Shown here: positions 44,119 to 53,225 of the stretch, piece by piece
How the letters are laid out: each line of letters starts with the position of its first letter
Numbering within the stretch: the stretch's first letter is position 1
Source: DAOUEX01 sp034430235
GTDB taxonomy: Bacteria; Chloroflexota; Anaerolineae; UBA2200
Assembly: GCA_964478075.1 (NCBI GenBank)
Contig: CAYZGO010000019.1
Span: 1 to 64,000, forward strand
Reading direction: 5' to 3'
DNA: 64,000 nt
The notes under the pieces: model-generated
Seen by the model: the letters and a program-made list of their open reading frames with translations, nothing else
What the model was told of the DNA's origin: nothing
The model's database searches: none
Translations under genes and position numbers: made by a program

Positions 44119-44945
44119 ATGGCAGCATTGGCCATGACATCGCTGTCTGCCAGGAGGGTTGTGTGGGGGGCGACCATGCTGTGCTTGCTGGTGGCACCCC
44201 TCGTACTGTCCTTCCTACCTGGTGTCCGCAGGTCAGAGGCCGGGAATCTGTCTTTGGCGTCGGAAGTGGAGATGGAGATAGTGGGCCAGGTTGGTGGTGC
44301 AGCTCGGGCGGTGGCTGTGAAGGGAGAGTATGCTTACGTTGGGCTGGGACCACCGCTGGCTGTGCTGGAGGTTTCGAACCATGCTCGTCCACTGTTGCTG
44401 GGCCAGACGGCGCTCTTTTCCGACGTAGTGCAAGGGGTCGTGGCGTCCCCGTCCTCACCTCACGTCTATGTCGCGGCCGGCAGCGATGGCTTGGACGTTA
44501 TTGACGTGGGTGTGCCTGCTGAGCCTGTGGAGGTTGCGGCGTGCCATACAGCACGCTGGGCGTTCGGCCTCGCCCTTGACGGCTCGCATGTGTGCGTATA
44601 GCTGATCACGAGGATGGCCTGCGCATCATTGATGCCAGCGATGTGCAGCAACTGCGCGAGATTGGTCACTACGACATGTCTGCTGCGGTCTGGGACGTGG
44701 ACATCGGCGATGGGTACGCCTACGTCGCGGCTGGGAATGCGAGGGTGTGCGTCCTGGATGTGCGTACTGCCTCGAATCCGCTGGCACTGGGCGCTTTCCC
44801 CACACCTGGGTATGCGCGTGGGGTGGATGTGAATGGCCTCTGGGCCTATGTGGCTGCAGAGGCAGTCTGGGAGCCTCGCGTGGGGATATACATCGGCGGC
44901 GGCTTGTGGGTGGCGAATGTGAGCGATCCAAGTCGGCAACCACCA
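44119..44945 (+). pseudogene. Frameshifted and truncated LVIVD-repeat secreted protein
   Basis: A signal-peptide-like N-terminus (MLCLLVAPLVLSFLP) is followed by beta-propeller-type LVIVD repeats, each with a pattern such as AYVGLGPPLAVLEVSN, VYVAAGSDGLDVIDVG and AYVAAGNARVCVLDVR. The first frame stops at 44601 just after GSHVCV. Homology resumes two bases out of frame as ADHEDGLRIIDASDV and continues to about LWVANVSDPS near 44940, then is lost. A 2-nt insertion near 44600 explains the break. The intact form would be an extracellular repeat protein of unknown partner; here it is probably non-functional. Confidence 0.65.
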
Positions 44946-45036
44946 AGGTCGTCACTACAGACACTTTCTAAGAACTCCCAAGCGGACGCCGTTGAAGCTA
45001 CAGGGTACTGCGCTGATCGCTATTGTCGCGCACACC

Positions 45037-45134
45037 TTTTCACACGATGATTCCATGAAGGAAGCTTGGCAATTCGTGAACGAAGCAGCAAAGTCGATCA
45101 CTTCTTTTCGCACGATGATCCTGTCAAGGAAGCT
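45037..45134. repeat. Imperfect direct repeat in gap
   Basis: Two 30-bp copies (45037-45066 and 45105-45134), identical at 25 positions and 68 bp apart, each containing CACGATGAT and AAGGAAGCT. They lie between the pseudogene and the FAD oxidoreductase stop and may mark a past rearrangement. Confidence 0.4.
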
Positions 45135-45160
45135 GAGTAATGTGTGCCTGAAGCACCAGA

Positions 45161-46381
45161 TCAGTATACCTTCTCCTTAGCCTGCCGGGGGGGGACTGGC
45201 CCCGAGAACCGTTCGACAGAAAATGGATTATCACGGTCTCTATCCGCGTTCACAATAAGCCTGGCCAAACGCCGCCCTCCCTCAGGCCCGCCCATGATGC
45301 CATGTCCACTATAGCCGACATTGACGAAAAGCCCTGGCACCTTGAGGTAGGGGCCAATAATTGGCAAGTGATCTGGAGTGTAAGTATACTGACCAGCGGT
45401 CAGGTCCAGGTTGGATTTGGCCAGCAAATTTGGGGCCTGGTTCCAGAACGGCGACAAACGGCCAGCACTCCAGGGGGACTGTGGATCCAGGACCATTGCG
45501 GGAAAGCTCCACTCCGTAGAGACGATGTCCTTAGGCTCCTCCGGCTGTTGCTCAAAGGCCTTGCCCATCAGAGCTCCGGCGCCCTCTGGCCGCCAGTAGA
45601 CCCCCGAGTCGTCATCTACAGTAAGCGGCGCCTTCTGCGGAACCAATTCACAGCGGCGTATGGACAACCTGTGCCGGCGTAGGATGGTGAGCGGAAGTTC
45701 GACTCCAGCCACGCGGGCTACACGTCCGGAGAAGGGGCCCGCTGCAACCACTACTCTCCTCGTAGCGATCGTTCCCCTGTCGGTCTGGACGGCTGCAACG
45801 CCTTTGCTGTCCACGGCTATCTTCGTTGCCGCAGTCTGCAAGAGAAACTGTGCCTGGCTGCCCTTGGCGAAGGCGTATAACATCTCATGTACTGATAGCC
45901 AACCATCGCCAGCGCGGTAACGCGCTGCAACCACCTGGGGACTTAGGTAGGGAAAACGGACACGTGCTTCATCTCCGCTTAAGAGTTCTATATCGGTCAA
46001 TCCGGCCTTGTGCTGGGCCTCCACCATTTTCCCATAGGTCTCGGCTTGTTGCGGGTCTGTGGTTACATAGAGATACCCCTGCTGGCGAAGGTTGATGTCC
46101 ATGCCGCGAACGCCCACCACGTCGGGGAAGTGAAGAAAGATCTCTATGCTCCCCAACATCAGGGCGATGTTCTCGACGCTCTCAAATTGGGCGCGGAAGC
46201 ATTCTGTGGAGGCGGCCGTTGTCAGACTGCCGAGCGCATCTCTCTTCTCTAGCACGACTGTCTTCAAACCTGCCCGAGAGCAAAAGAATGCTGTGCTCAC
46301 CCCCACAATGCCACCGCCCACAATGACCACATCAGCCACTTTGGGCAACTCGCTTCCAAGGGGAACCATGACCTTACCCAT
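45161..46381 (-). CDS. FAD-dependent amine/amino acid oxidoreductase (DAO family)
   Basis: 406 residues. The N-terminal dinucleotide motif is VVIVGGGIVGVSTAFFCSRAG followed by VLEK, typical of D-amino acid oxidase, sarcosine oxidase and glycine oxidase relatives. The C-terminal FAD loop is DHLPIIGPY followed by FVNVGYSGHGIMGGPEGG. It oxidises a primary or secondary amine to an imine. AAAAGGAG lies 8 nt before the ATG at 46381. It is the last gene of the long minus-strand peptide/amino-acid cluster that also has RidA, which hydrolyses imines, so it probably acts on an amino acid freed by the M24 peptidases. The exact substrate is unknown. Confidence 0.87.
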   Translation of the reverse strand: MGKVMVPLGSELPKVADVVIVGGGIVGVSTAFFCSRAGLKTVVLEKRDALGSLTTAASTECFRAQFESVENIALMLGSIEIFLHFPDVVGVRGMDINLRQQGYLYVTTDPQQAETYGKMVEAQHKAGLTDIELLSGDEARVRFPYLSPQVVAARYRAGDGWLSVHEMLYAFAKGSQAQFLLQTAATKIAVDSKGVAAVQTDRGTIATRRVVVAAGPFSGRVARVAGVELPLTILRRHRLSIRRCELVPQKAPLTVDDDSGVYWRPEGAGALMGKAFEQQPEEPKDIVSTEWSFPAMVLDPQSPWSAGRLSPFWNQAPNLLAKSNLDLTAGQYTYTPDHLPIIGPYLKVPGLFVNVGYSGHGIMGGPEGGRRLARLIVNADRDRDNPFSVERFSGPVPPRQAKEKVY

Positions 46382-46435
46382 TGCTATTCTCCTTTTCACT
46401 TGCCTTGTTCTGAGCGGTCACTTCCTAGTCAGGCC

Positions 46436-46936
46436 TTAGATCTGTACACTCCGGTCATAAGCCTTCCGATCCGCCTCGGGGTCGCCCGTAAGCAGGATAT
46501 CGACTGCCAAACCAGCTGCTAACGTAACAAATCTAGCACAGTAGGAGTATAGATCAGGGCGCTCAAAACCCAGTTCGTTAAGAACACGGCAAATGTCACT
46601 GCCAGCCTCGGCCACAAAGCGCTCATATAATGCTCTGGTCCGGTCATAGGCTACTAATTTGCGTGGCGTATCCAATTCAGTGCGGCCCAGTTCCACTCCC
46701 AAAGCGAGGACTGCGGCAAGGAGCGCTCCGCAGGTTGCTCTGGTGTCGCCGATACCACCGCCCAGGGGGGTAACTGCGCGGATCATAAGCTCATCTACAG
46801 GCAAGCCCATGGTCTGGCTAATGCCCCAAAAGGTCGACTCAGCGCAGTTAAAGTTCTCGACGACAAAACGGTGTCGGGCCAGGGCTGCTGCACGCTTGAC
46901 ATACTTTAGCTTCTCTTGGTCAGTGACTTGTCTCAT
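46436..46936 (-). CDS. C_GCAxxG_C_C family redox protein
   Basis: 166 residues, belonging to the family named for its Cys pattern. Seen are NCAESTF (first Cys), GGGIGDTRATCGALLAAVLALG (the GCAxxG-like central Cys), DICRVL and YC near the C-terminus. Such proteins are often next to oxidoreductases and are thought to carry electrons or metal, but their function is unproven. In this copy the central motif reads ATCGALL. There is no clear ribosome site before the ATG at 46936. It is placed between an M24 peptidase and the FAD oxidoreductase, with gaps of about 50 bp, consistent with one transcript. Confidence 0.8.
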   Translation of the reverse strand: MRQVTDQEKLKYVKRAAALARHRFVVENFNCAESTFWGISQTMGLPVDELMIRAVTPLGGGIGDTRATCGALLAAVLALGVELGRTELDTPRKLVAYDRTRALYERFVAEAGSDICRVLNELGFERPDLYSYCARFVTLAAGLAVDILLTGDPEADRKAYDRSVQI

Positions 46937-46986
46937 TTGTGGCAGTCACGATCTCTTCCGGCAGCAGTGTGGCTCCATTATCTACC

Positions 46987-48144
46987 CTATCCCCCATAGA
47001 GTGGTGGTGCCTGAGTGAGCCGCTGGCCTCCCTCGGGCGTAATGAGCACCATGTCCTCGATGCCAGCACCGCCTACGCCTGGGATGAACAACATAGGTTC
47101 TAGAGTGACCACCATGTTCGCTTTCAGCACCGTTTCATTGCCGACGCTCAGGTTGGGCGACTCGTGGCCATCGCTGCCAATGCCGTGCCCTACCATTACT
47201 TGCCCCTCACGCGCCTTCTGGTGTAGATGCTTTTGCAGTCCAGCTTCGTCCGTCAAGCGAGCAAACATCTGAGCCATGTCACCAGCCCGCAGACCGGGGC
47301 GGATGGCTTGCACAAGATGTTCCTGAATCATCACAAGTGCCTTGAGCAGGACCTCACCCTCCGCAGGCCCGTCTCCAGGCAACAGCCGTGCCCGCTGGAG
47401 ATCGCCATGATAGCCACCAGCCATCACGCCAACGTCCATATGGATCATGTCGCCCGGTTGCATCATGCGGTCAGTTGGCAGAGCGTAGTACAGCGCCGTA
47501 CGCGGTCCCGAAGCCACCGAGATTGGGGTCCAGAAACCATCAGCTCCTGCTTTGCGCGCTGCATACAAGACCTCATTTGCCACTTCCCGCTCGCTGAGGC
47601 CGGGGCGCGAGAACTCTAGGAAAGTCTGCGCTGCTATGTCAGAGAGAGCGGCATTGTATTGCAGCCAGGCTAACTCCTCGTTGCTCTTTGCTTCACGCAC
47701 GGCATCGAGCTGGGCAGTGGCATCAACAATCTCGATACCGGACAATGCCGCGTGCAAGCTAAGATAGACGGGAGCAGGCATAGAGCGCTCGCTCACTACG
47801 CCCAAGCGGCGTGCTCGCGCAGGTAGAATCCTGGCGATTTCTGCACCTAGGTCCCGCACCAAGTGAAATTCTTCGCGTTGGCGTTCCTGCTCCTCTGGCC
47901 GGCCAATCACATCCCAGAAGTTGCTCACCAGCAAGTGCCGTTCTGCAGCAGAGGGGACATATAGGAACATAGCTGAGCCAAAAACCGGCTCGTACCCGCA
48001 ACAATAACAGACAGCACCTGGAGCACGAAACCACGAACTAGTAAAAGCTAGGAAGGCATCAAGGTCGGCCTTATCTAGCTCACTCTCCAAAAGATTCATA
48101 CGACGGTCGTATTCTTGAGTTGAAAAAGCAGCGGGCCTTTTCAT
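46987..48144 (-). CDS. M24 family metallopeptidase
   Basis: 385 residues. A pita-bread metallopeptidase with all five ligands: Asp in HMDVGVM, Asp in YHGDLQRA, His in GHGIGSDGHESP, Glu in VTLEPML and Glu in GIEDMVLIT. The N-terminal creatinase-like domain is present. The start at 48144 (MKRPAAF) has AAAGGAG upstream; the longer in-frame extension lacks one. It follows the DppC permease by about 40 bp, so it is likely to hydrolyse peptides brought in by that transporter. Xaa-Pro specificity is the family norm but is not proven here. Confidence 0.9.
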   Translation of the reverse strand: MKRPAAFSTQEYDRRMNLLESELDKADLDAFLAFTSSWFRAPGAVCYCCGYEPVFGSAMFLYVPSAAERHLLVSNFWDVIGRPEEQERQREEFHLVRDLGAEIARILPARARRLGVVSERSMPAPVYLSLHAALSGIEIVDATAQLDAVREAKSNEELAWLQYNAALSDIAAQTFLEFSRPGLSEREVANEVLYAARKAGADGFWTPISVASGPRTALYYALPTDRMMQPGDMIHMDVGVMAGGYHGDLQRARLLPGDGPAEGEVLLKALVMIQEHLVQAIRPGLRAGDMAQMFARLTDEAGLQKHLHQKAREGQVMVGHGIGSDGHESPNLSVGNETVLKANMVVTLEPMLFIPGVGGAGIEDMVLITPEGGQRLTQAPPLYGG

Positions 48145-48184
48145 GAGATTCTCCTTTGAATGAAAGGCAGCTTCATCAGGGATA

Positions 48185-49105
48185 CTAGCGCAGGGCACGG
48201 GGATCAAGCGCATCCCGTAGCCCGTCTCCCACGAAATTGAACGAGGTGACGGCCAGGGAGATGAACAAGCCGGGCCAGAATACCATCCACCAGGCGGTGC
48301 CGAGGTATTTGGTTGACCCCTGCAGCATGTTGCCCCAGCTAGCTTTGGGCAACTGGACGCCCAGACCCAGGAAACTGAGGCCTGACTCGGTCAGAATAGC
48401 CCCAGGCACGCGCATTGAGGCAGCCACGATGATCATCCCCATGGTGTTGGGCAGGACATGACGGAAGATGATCCTGGTGCGGGATGCGCCCAGGCTACGC
48501 GCAGCCGTAACATAGTCACGCTCTCTTATGGAGAGGACTTCGGCACGCACGAGGCGTGCAATCGTTGCCCAGCCAGTCAATCCGATGACTGCCATCACGT
48601 TGTAGACGCTTGGCTTGGTCATGCTTTGAACAGTCAGGATGAGAAAGAATTGGGGAATGCAGAGCATAGTGTCGCTGATACGCATAATGAGATTATCGAT
48701 CCGGCCGCCGAAGTATCCCGCGACCGCTCCCAGTACTGTACCAATGCAGATGGCAATACCCATGGCAACAAAGCCTACGCTCAGCGAAATACGCGCGCCA
48801 TAGACAATGCGGGAGAAGTAGTCACGGCCTAGTTGATCGGTGCCCATCCAGTGCGTGGTACTAGGTGGCAGAGGACGCCCTCGTTTGGTGCCTCCAGATA
48901 GATCAATGAGATCGGGGTCATAGGGAGCGATGAGAGGAGCAAAGATAGCTATCAGTGCCAGAACAAGGAGAACTAACACGCCCCAAAGGGCTATCTTGCG
49001 CTGCCGGAAACGATATGACGCCAACTGCCACGGCGTCTTGGCTGGCCGTCTGAGTTCTAGCGTGGGGCGCAGAGCAGGCGAACGAAGCACTATCCCGTCA
49101 GTCAT
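48185..49105 (-). CDS. Dipeptide/oligopeptide ABC permease (DppC/OppC type)
   Basis: 306 residues, about six membrane helices. An N-terminal OppC_N segment (YRFRQRKIALWGVLVLLVLAL) is followed by LIAPYDPD, then HWMGTDQLGRDYFSRIVYGARISL, a very typical DppC stretch. The coupling loop is ERDYVTAARSLGASRTRIIFRHVLPN. The ATG at 49105 overlaps the end of dppB as ATGACTGA. It is the second pore subunit of the peptide importer. No DppD/DppF ATPases are found anywhere in the window. Confidence 0.93.
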   Translation of the reverse strand: MTDGIVLRSPALRPTLELRRPAKTPWQLASYRFRQRKIALWGVLVLLVLALIAIFAPLIAPYDPDLIDLSGGTKRGRPLPPSTTHWMGTDQLGRDYFSRIVYGARISLSVGFVAMGIAICIGTVLGAVAGYFGGRIDNLIMRISDTMLCIPQFFLILTVQSMTKPSVYNVMAVIGLTGWATIARLVRAEVLSIRERDYVTAARSLGASRTRIIFRHVLPNTMGMIIVAASMRVPGAILTESGLSFLGLGVQLPKASWGNMLQGSTKYLGTAWWMVFWPGLFISLAVTSFNFVGDGLRDALDPRALR

Positions 49106-50057
49106 AGCGGATTCTCGGATCAACTAAGGCATACGTGATATCGGCTACAAGGTTGCCCATCATTATCAGGAGAGATGAAAGCATAGTGACTGCCATCACT
49201 ACTGGATAGTCCCTGGCCAAGGCCGCTTCTACGCCCAGTCGGCCCATGCCAGGCCAGGCAAAGACAAACTCGACCAGGAATGCGCCGCCGATCAACGAAC
49301 TTAACGAGAGTCCCAGAAAGGTAACGATGGGCAACACGGCATTGCGCCAGACGTGACGGAAGAAGACCACTCTCTCGGGAAGCCCCTTAGCCCGAGCAGT
49401 GCGCGTATAGTCCTCCTGCATAGCTTCGATGACCCCAGCCCGTTGATAGCGCATCCAGCCCCCAACGTCAACCAGGACAAACGTGGAGACGGGCAAAACC
49501 ATGTGTTTCAGCGTTGCCCAGAAGCTGTTTCCACCGACGGAAGCCATGCCCATGATGGGTAACCACCTGAGGTTCACCCCGAACAGGTAAATCAGCATCA
49601 ATGCGACCCAGAAGTTGGGCAGGGAGAACCCAACAAAGGTGATGGCCGAGATGACTTGGTCAAACAGCGAGTTCTGATAGCGTCCACACATGACACCTAG
49701 CGGGATGGCCAAGAGCAGTGTAGTAATCAGCGCCACTACAGTCAGCCGTAATGTATTGGGTACGCGCTGCATAATCATCTCCATCGTTGGCCTCTTGGTG
49801 GTCAGGGAATAGCCCAGATTGCCGCGCAGGACATTCCGCAACCAGCGCCAGTATTGCACGTGGAGCGGGTCGTTCAAGCCTAGTTTCTCGTACATCCTCT
49901 CGAGCTCTTCCGGCGGGACCTGTCGGCCACCCCGCGGATCCTCGTAGGTGATGATCGGGTCACCAGGAGCTACTCGAATCAGGATGAAGGAAATGACCGA
50001 GATAGCGAGGAGCAAAGGGATGATGGATAGCAGACGCCGCGAGATATACCGTAACAT
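49098..50057 (-). CDS. Dipeptide/oligopeptide ABC permease (DppB/OppB type)
   Basis: 319 residues. The opening MLRYISRRLLSIIPLLLAISVISFILIRVAPGDP is the standard DppB start, and the coupling loop is MQEDYTRTARAKGLPERVVFFRHVWRN. About six membrane helices. The ATG at 50057 has AGGAAGGG upstream; a TTG one codon earlier is less likely. It lies 87 bp after the binding-protein stop and overlaps dppC. The family brings in dipeptides, oligopeptides, nickel or glycosides; the peptidase neighbours favour peptides. Confidence 0.93.
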   Translation of the reverse strand: MLRYISRRLLSIIPLLLAISVISFILIRVAPGDPIITYEDPRGGRQVPPEELERMYEKLGLNDPLHVQYWRWLRNVLRGNLGYSLTTKRPTMEMIMQRVPNTLRLTVVALITTLLLAIPLGVMCGRYQNSLFDQVISAITFVGFSLPNFWVALMLIYLFGVNLRWLPIMGMASVGGNSFWATLKHMVLPVSTFVLVDVGGWMRYQRAGVIEAMQEDYTRTARAKGLPERVVFFRHVWRNAVLPIVTFLGLSLSSLIGGAFLVEFVFAWPGMGRLGVEAALARDYPVVMAVTMLSSLLIMMGNLVADITYALVDPRIRYD

Positions 50058-50144
50058 CAACGCCCTTCCTCAGGCAACACCTGCAAAGCCAAAGGGTTGG
50101 GGTGTGGAGCGTCGACCCCAACCCTTAGCTTGACTACGTGGTAG

Positions 50145-51839
50145 CTATTCGATGGAGAGACGCTCCGCGAACCAGCCGATGTAGTAGGTGGGATCAACAC
50201 CACCGAGGTCCTCAGGCTTGGGCAGACCCTTGACCCGGTCGTTGACAACCCAACCGATCCAGTAGAAGTAGATTGGGATGTATGGGATCTCGTCAGCCAC
50301 AATCTGCTGCGCCTCGATGTAGAAGGGCTTGCGGGCCTCGCGGTCAACAGTCGTGCGTCCGTTGTCCAGCAACTCGTCCACTCGCTCATTCCGGTAACCG
50401 TAGAGGTTCACTGAGCCACCAGGATACATGCTCGAGTGGTAGGTAGTGTACATCAGATCCGGATCGAAGGGTATGCCAGCACCGGAGAACATTGCCTGAG
50501 TCTTGTCAGCGCGGGCCTTGTCTGCACGCAGCGCGCGGAAGGCAGAACGCTCCAGCGCCTGGATCTGCATGTCAATGCCTACCTGTTTCAAGTTGGCCTG
50601 TATCACGGCCACCGTGTTCTCGTATGTGGCGTAGCCAGACTGCATGGTAGTGGTGAATCTGAAGGGCTTGCCATCTTTGTCCAAGATGCCGTCACCGTCG
50701 CTGTCCGTCCAACCAGCTTCGCCTAGGATGTCCTTGGCCTTCTCCGGGTTGTAGTCGTAGCGTGTGACGTTCGGGTTGCTTGCCCACGCGGAAAACCCTT
50801 TGTCAATGATCGCTGCATGGGCTACTACTGCGTAGCCATAGGTTATCGTGTCCACAATGCCTTGCCTGTCAATGGCATAGGCCATTGCCTGGCGCACACG
50901 CACGTCCTTGAATAGCGGTTCCTCAAGCAGATTCAAGAAGAGCAGAGCGCCTCCCCCGGGCGTGCAGGTGTAGATTGTATAGCCGCCCTCTTGCTTGAAC
51001 CAGTCCAGATGGGTGATCTCTTCTGTTTCAGCGATATCCAGCTCGCCGGTCTTCAGAGCAGCGACCACGGCTTCTGTATCGCCAGAGATGCGGATAAACA
51101 GTCCAGCGAGGCCAGGTTTGCCCAGATAGAAATCGTCGTTGGCTTCCAGCGTCCAATGATCTCCATCCACGACCTCGGTGACTCTGAACGGGCCTGTGCC
51201 GATGGGCTGTTGGTTGAAGTCTGAGATCTCCATGTCAGCCACGTTCTCCAGAATGTGCTTGGGGGCTATGCCGACGTTAGTCAGGTTGGTCAGGAAGGGG
51301 CCATAGGGTTGAGGGAGAGTGAACTTGACAGTATGCGCATCCACTTTCTGTACTTGGATGTTTTCGCCAGACACCTGCAGGTAAGATAGCACAGGCGAGG
51401 CGATATCGGGATCCTCAATCTTGTTGATGGTGAAAACCACGTCATCCGCCGAAAAAGCCTCGCCGTCGTGCCATTTGACATTCGTGCGCAGGTGGAAAGT
51501 CCACTCCAGCCCCTCTGGGTCGTATTCCCAACTCTCTGCGAGACGAGGCACAATGCTTCCGTCGTATTCGAACCGGATGAGGGGGTCAAAGAACCAAGCC
51601 ATGTCGCCACTCACTCCCTCAAAGATGGGGTTCTTGACCGGAGGTTCCCAGTAGATTGAGTACTTCAGTGTCCCCCGTGCCTTCGGCGTCGGGACGGCCG
51701 TGGCTGGCACTGCCGTGGCCTTGGGCGCCGCAGTAGGTTTCGGTTTCGGAGTAGGGGTCGCAGCAGGCGCACACGCCGATGCTACGAGGGCGATCACTAA
51801 GCACCCGGTCACCAGTAAAGGAATCCTCTTGCTTTTCAT
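50145..51839 (-). CDS. Peptide ABC transporter substrate-binding lipoprotein (SBP_bac_5)
   Basis: 564 residues, the normal length of this class. The signal peptide ends LVASAC (lipid Cys23) and an Ala/Pro/Lys linker of about 30 residues follows. Family motifs are RLAESWEYDPEGLEWTFHLRTNVKWHDGEAFSADDV, the canonical DppA/OppA stretch, and VRQAMAYAIDRQGIV. AGGAGG lies 8 nt before the ATG. It heads the transporter, with a 224-bp gap to the aminotransferase upstream. A 26-codon TTG frame overlaps its start codon. The ligand may be an oligopeptide, but nickel and sugar binders share the family. Confidence 0.93.
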   Translation of the reverse strand: MKSKRIPLLVTGCLVIALVASACAPAATPTPKPKPTAAPKATAVPATAVPTPKARGTLKYSIYWEPPVKNPIFEGVSGDMAWFFDPLIRFEYDGSIVPRLAESWEYDPEGLEWTFHLRTNVKWHDGEAFSADDVVFTINKIEDPDIASPVLSYLQVSGENIQVQKVDAHTVKFTLPQPYGPFLTNLTNVGIAPKHILENVADMEISDFNQQPIGTGPFRVTEVVDGDHWTLEANDDFYLGKPGLAGLFIRISGDTEAVVAALKTGELDIAETEEITHLDWFKQEGGYTIYTCTPGGGALLFLNLLEEPLFKDVRVRQAMAYAIDRQGIVDTITYGYAVVAHAAIIDKGFSAWASNPNVTRYDYNPEKAKDILGEAGWTDSDGDGILDKDGKPFRFTTTMQSGYATYENTVAVIQANLKQVGIDMQIQALERSAFRALRADKARADKTQAMFSGAGIPFDPDLMYTTYHSSMYPGGSVNLYGYRNERVDELLDNGRTTVDREARKPFYIEAQQIVADEIPYIPIYFYWIGWVVNDRVKGLPKPEDLGGVDPTYYIGWFAERLSIE

Positions 51840-51916
51840 TTTTCAAACCTCCTATCTTGTCTCTTTTGCTCGTGCTCTCTGTCAGGTCCTTCATAACAAC
51901 GTAACTCTTCTCTCAA
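51836..51916 (-). CDS. Possible 26-codon upstream leader frame
   Basis: A TTG at 51916 lies about 7 nt after GGAGGAG and reads MREELRCYEGPDREHEQKRQ plus six residues. Its TGA overlaps the binding-protein ATG as ATGA. It is very hydrophilic and resembles nothing known. It could be a translational-coupling leader, or the GGAGGAG may be coincidental, since the main gene has its own AGGAGG. Low confidence. Confidence 0.25.
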   Translation of the reverse strand: MREELRCYEGPDREHEQKRQDRRFEK

Positions 51917-52062
51917 CCCTTAATCTCCTCCTTTCTTTGGTCGTCGACATGTTGCTCTATCAGCCAAACGTCCCTGGCTGCATAGCGGCTGATTTCTAAC
52001 CCTGCTGTAGCTTCCACACAGCACTGCTCGTGCAGACACTGGCTGTTTTGCTTCCACGCAGT

Positions 52063-53199
52063 TCACTTGTCCAGAACTTCTAACAATCGTACGATGTCTT
52101 GTTCATTGTTATAGCCATGAGGGGAGATGCGGATGTATTTCTTGCCGCCAGCGTCCCAACGACAGGACACTATGACATCTGCAGCGGTCAACTTGGCGTA
52201 TACAGCATCTACATCCGCAGCATCAAAAGTGACGATCCCAGAGCGATGTGACGGTTCCAGGTTGCTGAACATCGGATAACCGCGCTTCTGCAGTTCCCCG
52301 ATCAGGAAGTCGGTCAACTGCAGAACCTGGCTCTCTATCCTGCCGATGCCCACTTCCATGAGCATCTCTATAGCTGCTTTGAGGCCAGTAATGCCTGCCC
52401 CGTTTAGCATGCCAATGTGAAATCGGTCCGCATTGTCCACGAAGCTGAGGTCATATTTCAAATAGTCGTCCTCGCCAATTACCCCGCCGGCGCCTGTGAG
52501 GACCGGATGCACGCGGTCGATGATTTCGTGGCTGCAAAATAGGAAGCCTTGTCCGCGCGGACCAAGCAACCACTTGGGGCCGCCCGTGGCTAGGAAATCA
52601 ATGTGGAAGGCGCTGACGTCCATGGGAATGACTCCCAGGGACTGGATGGCATCCACTACGAAGTAGATGCCGCGCTCCCGGCAGAATGCGCCCATGGCAG
52701 CCAGGTCTGCACGGTATCCGCTCAAGAATTGCACAGAGCTGCAGGCTACGACCCTGGTTTCTTCAGTGACCGCGCTTCTAAGCAGGTCTAGATCCAATCC
52801 CCCAGCACGGTTTGGGACTATCTTGACCTTAACCCCCTTGTTGGCCAGGTTCATCCAGGGGTAGACGTTGGCAGGATATTCCATGTCCGTCAAGATGACT
52901 TCGTCACCTGGCTGCAACGGCAAACCGTTAGCCGCTATGCTGAGACCCGTTGCGGTATTCTCGACGAAAGCAACCTCTTCTGGTGTAGCATTGATCAATC
53001 CCGCAACGGCGGAGCGAGCTGCCTCGAAAGATGCCTGGACTTCGTTGCGATACTTGGGCCCATATTGGCATTTGAGGAGGTAGTCCTGGGTTGCGTCTAC
53101 GACGCAGGTTGGCAGCGGGGAGACGGCAGCATGATTCAGGAAAGTATATTCCTCAAGCAGTGGGAACTCGGCTCTGAACTTGTCAAAATCGCTTTCCAT
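52063..53199 (-). CDS. Class V aminotransferase (cysteine desulfurase/epimerase-like)
   Basis: 378 residues. A PLP enzyme opening YTFLNHAAVSPLPTCVVDA, with VAFVENTATGLSIAANGLPL, the Asp in FVVDAIQSLGVIPMD and the PLP lysine in ATGGPKWLLGPRGQGFLF. It is related to the class V protein at 41.1-42.3 kb in fold but only moderately in sequence. The start at 53199 follows AAGGGAAAC; longer in-frame extensions overlap the RidA gene. It sits between RidA and the peptide transporter, so its natural role is probably amino-acid deamination, transamination or desulfuration of a peptide-derived product. Confidence 0.87.
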   Translation of the reverse strand: MESDFDKFRAEFPLLEEYTFLNHAAVSPLPTCVVDATQDYLLKCQYGPKYRNEVQASFEAARSAVAGLINATPEEVAFVENTATGLSIAANGLPLQPGDEVILTDMEYPANVYPWMNLANKGVKVKIVPNRAGGLDLDLLRSAVTEETRVVACSSVQFLSGYRADLAAMGAFCRERGIYFVVDAIQSLGVIPMDVSAFHIDFLATGGPKWLLGPRGQGFLFCSHEIIDRVHPVLTGAGGVIGEDDYLKYDLSFVDNADRFHIGMLNGAGITGLKAAIEMLMEVGIGRIESQVLQLTDFLIGELQKRGYPMFSNLEPSHRSGIVTFDAADVDAVYAKLTAADVIVSCRWDAGGKKYIRISPHGYNNEQDIVRLLEVLDK

Positions 53200-53225
53200 A
53201 GTTGTTTCCCTTGGACCTGTGGCGC

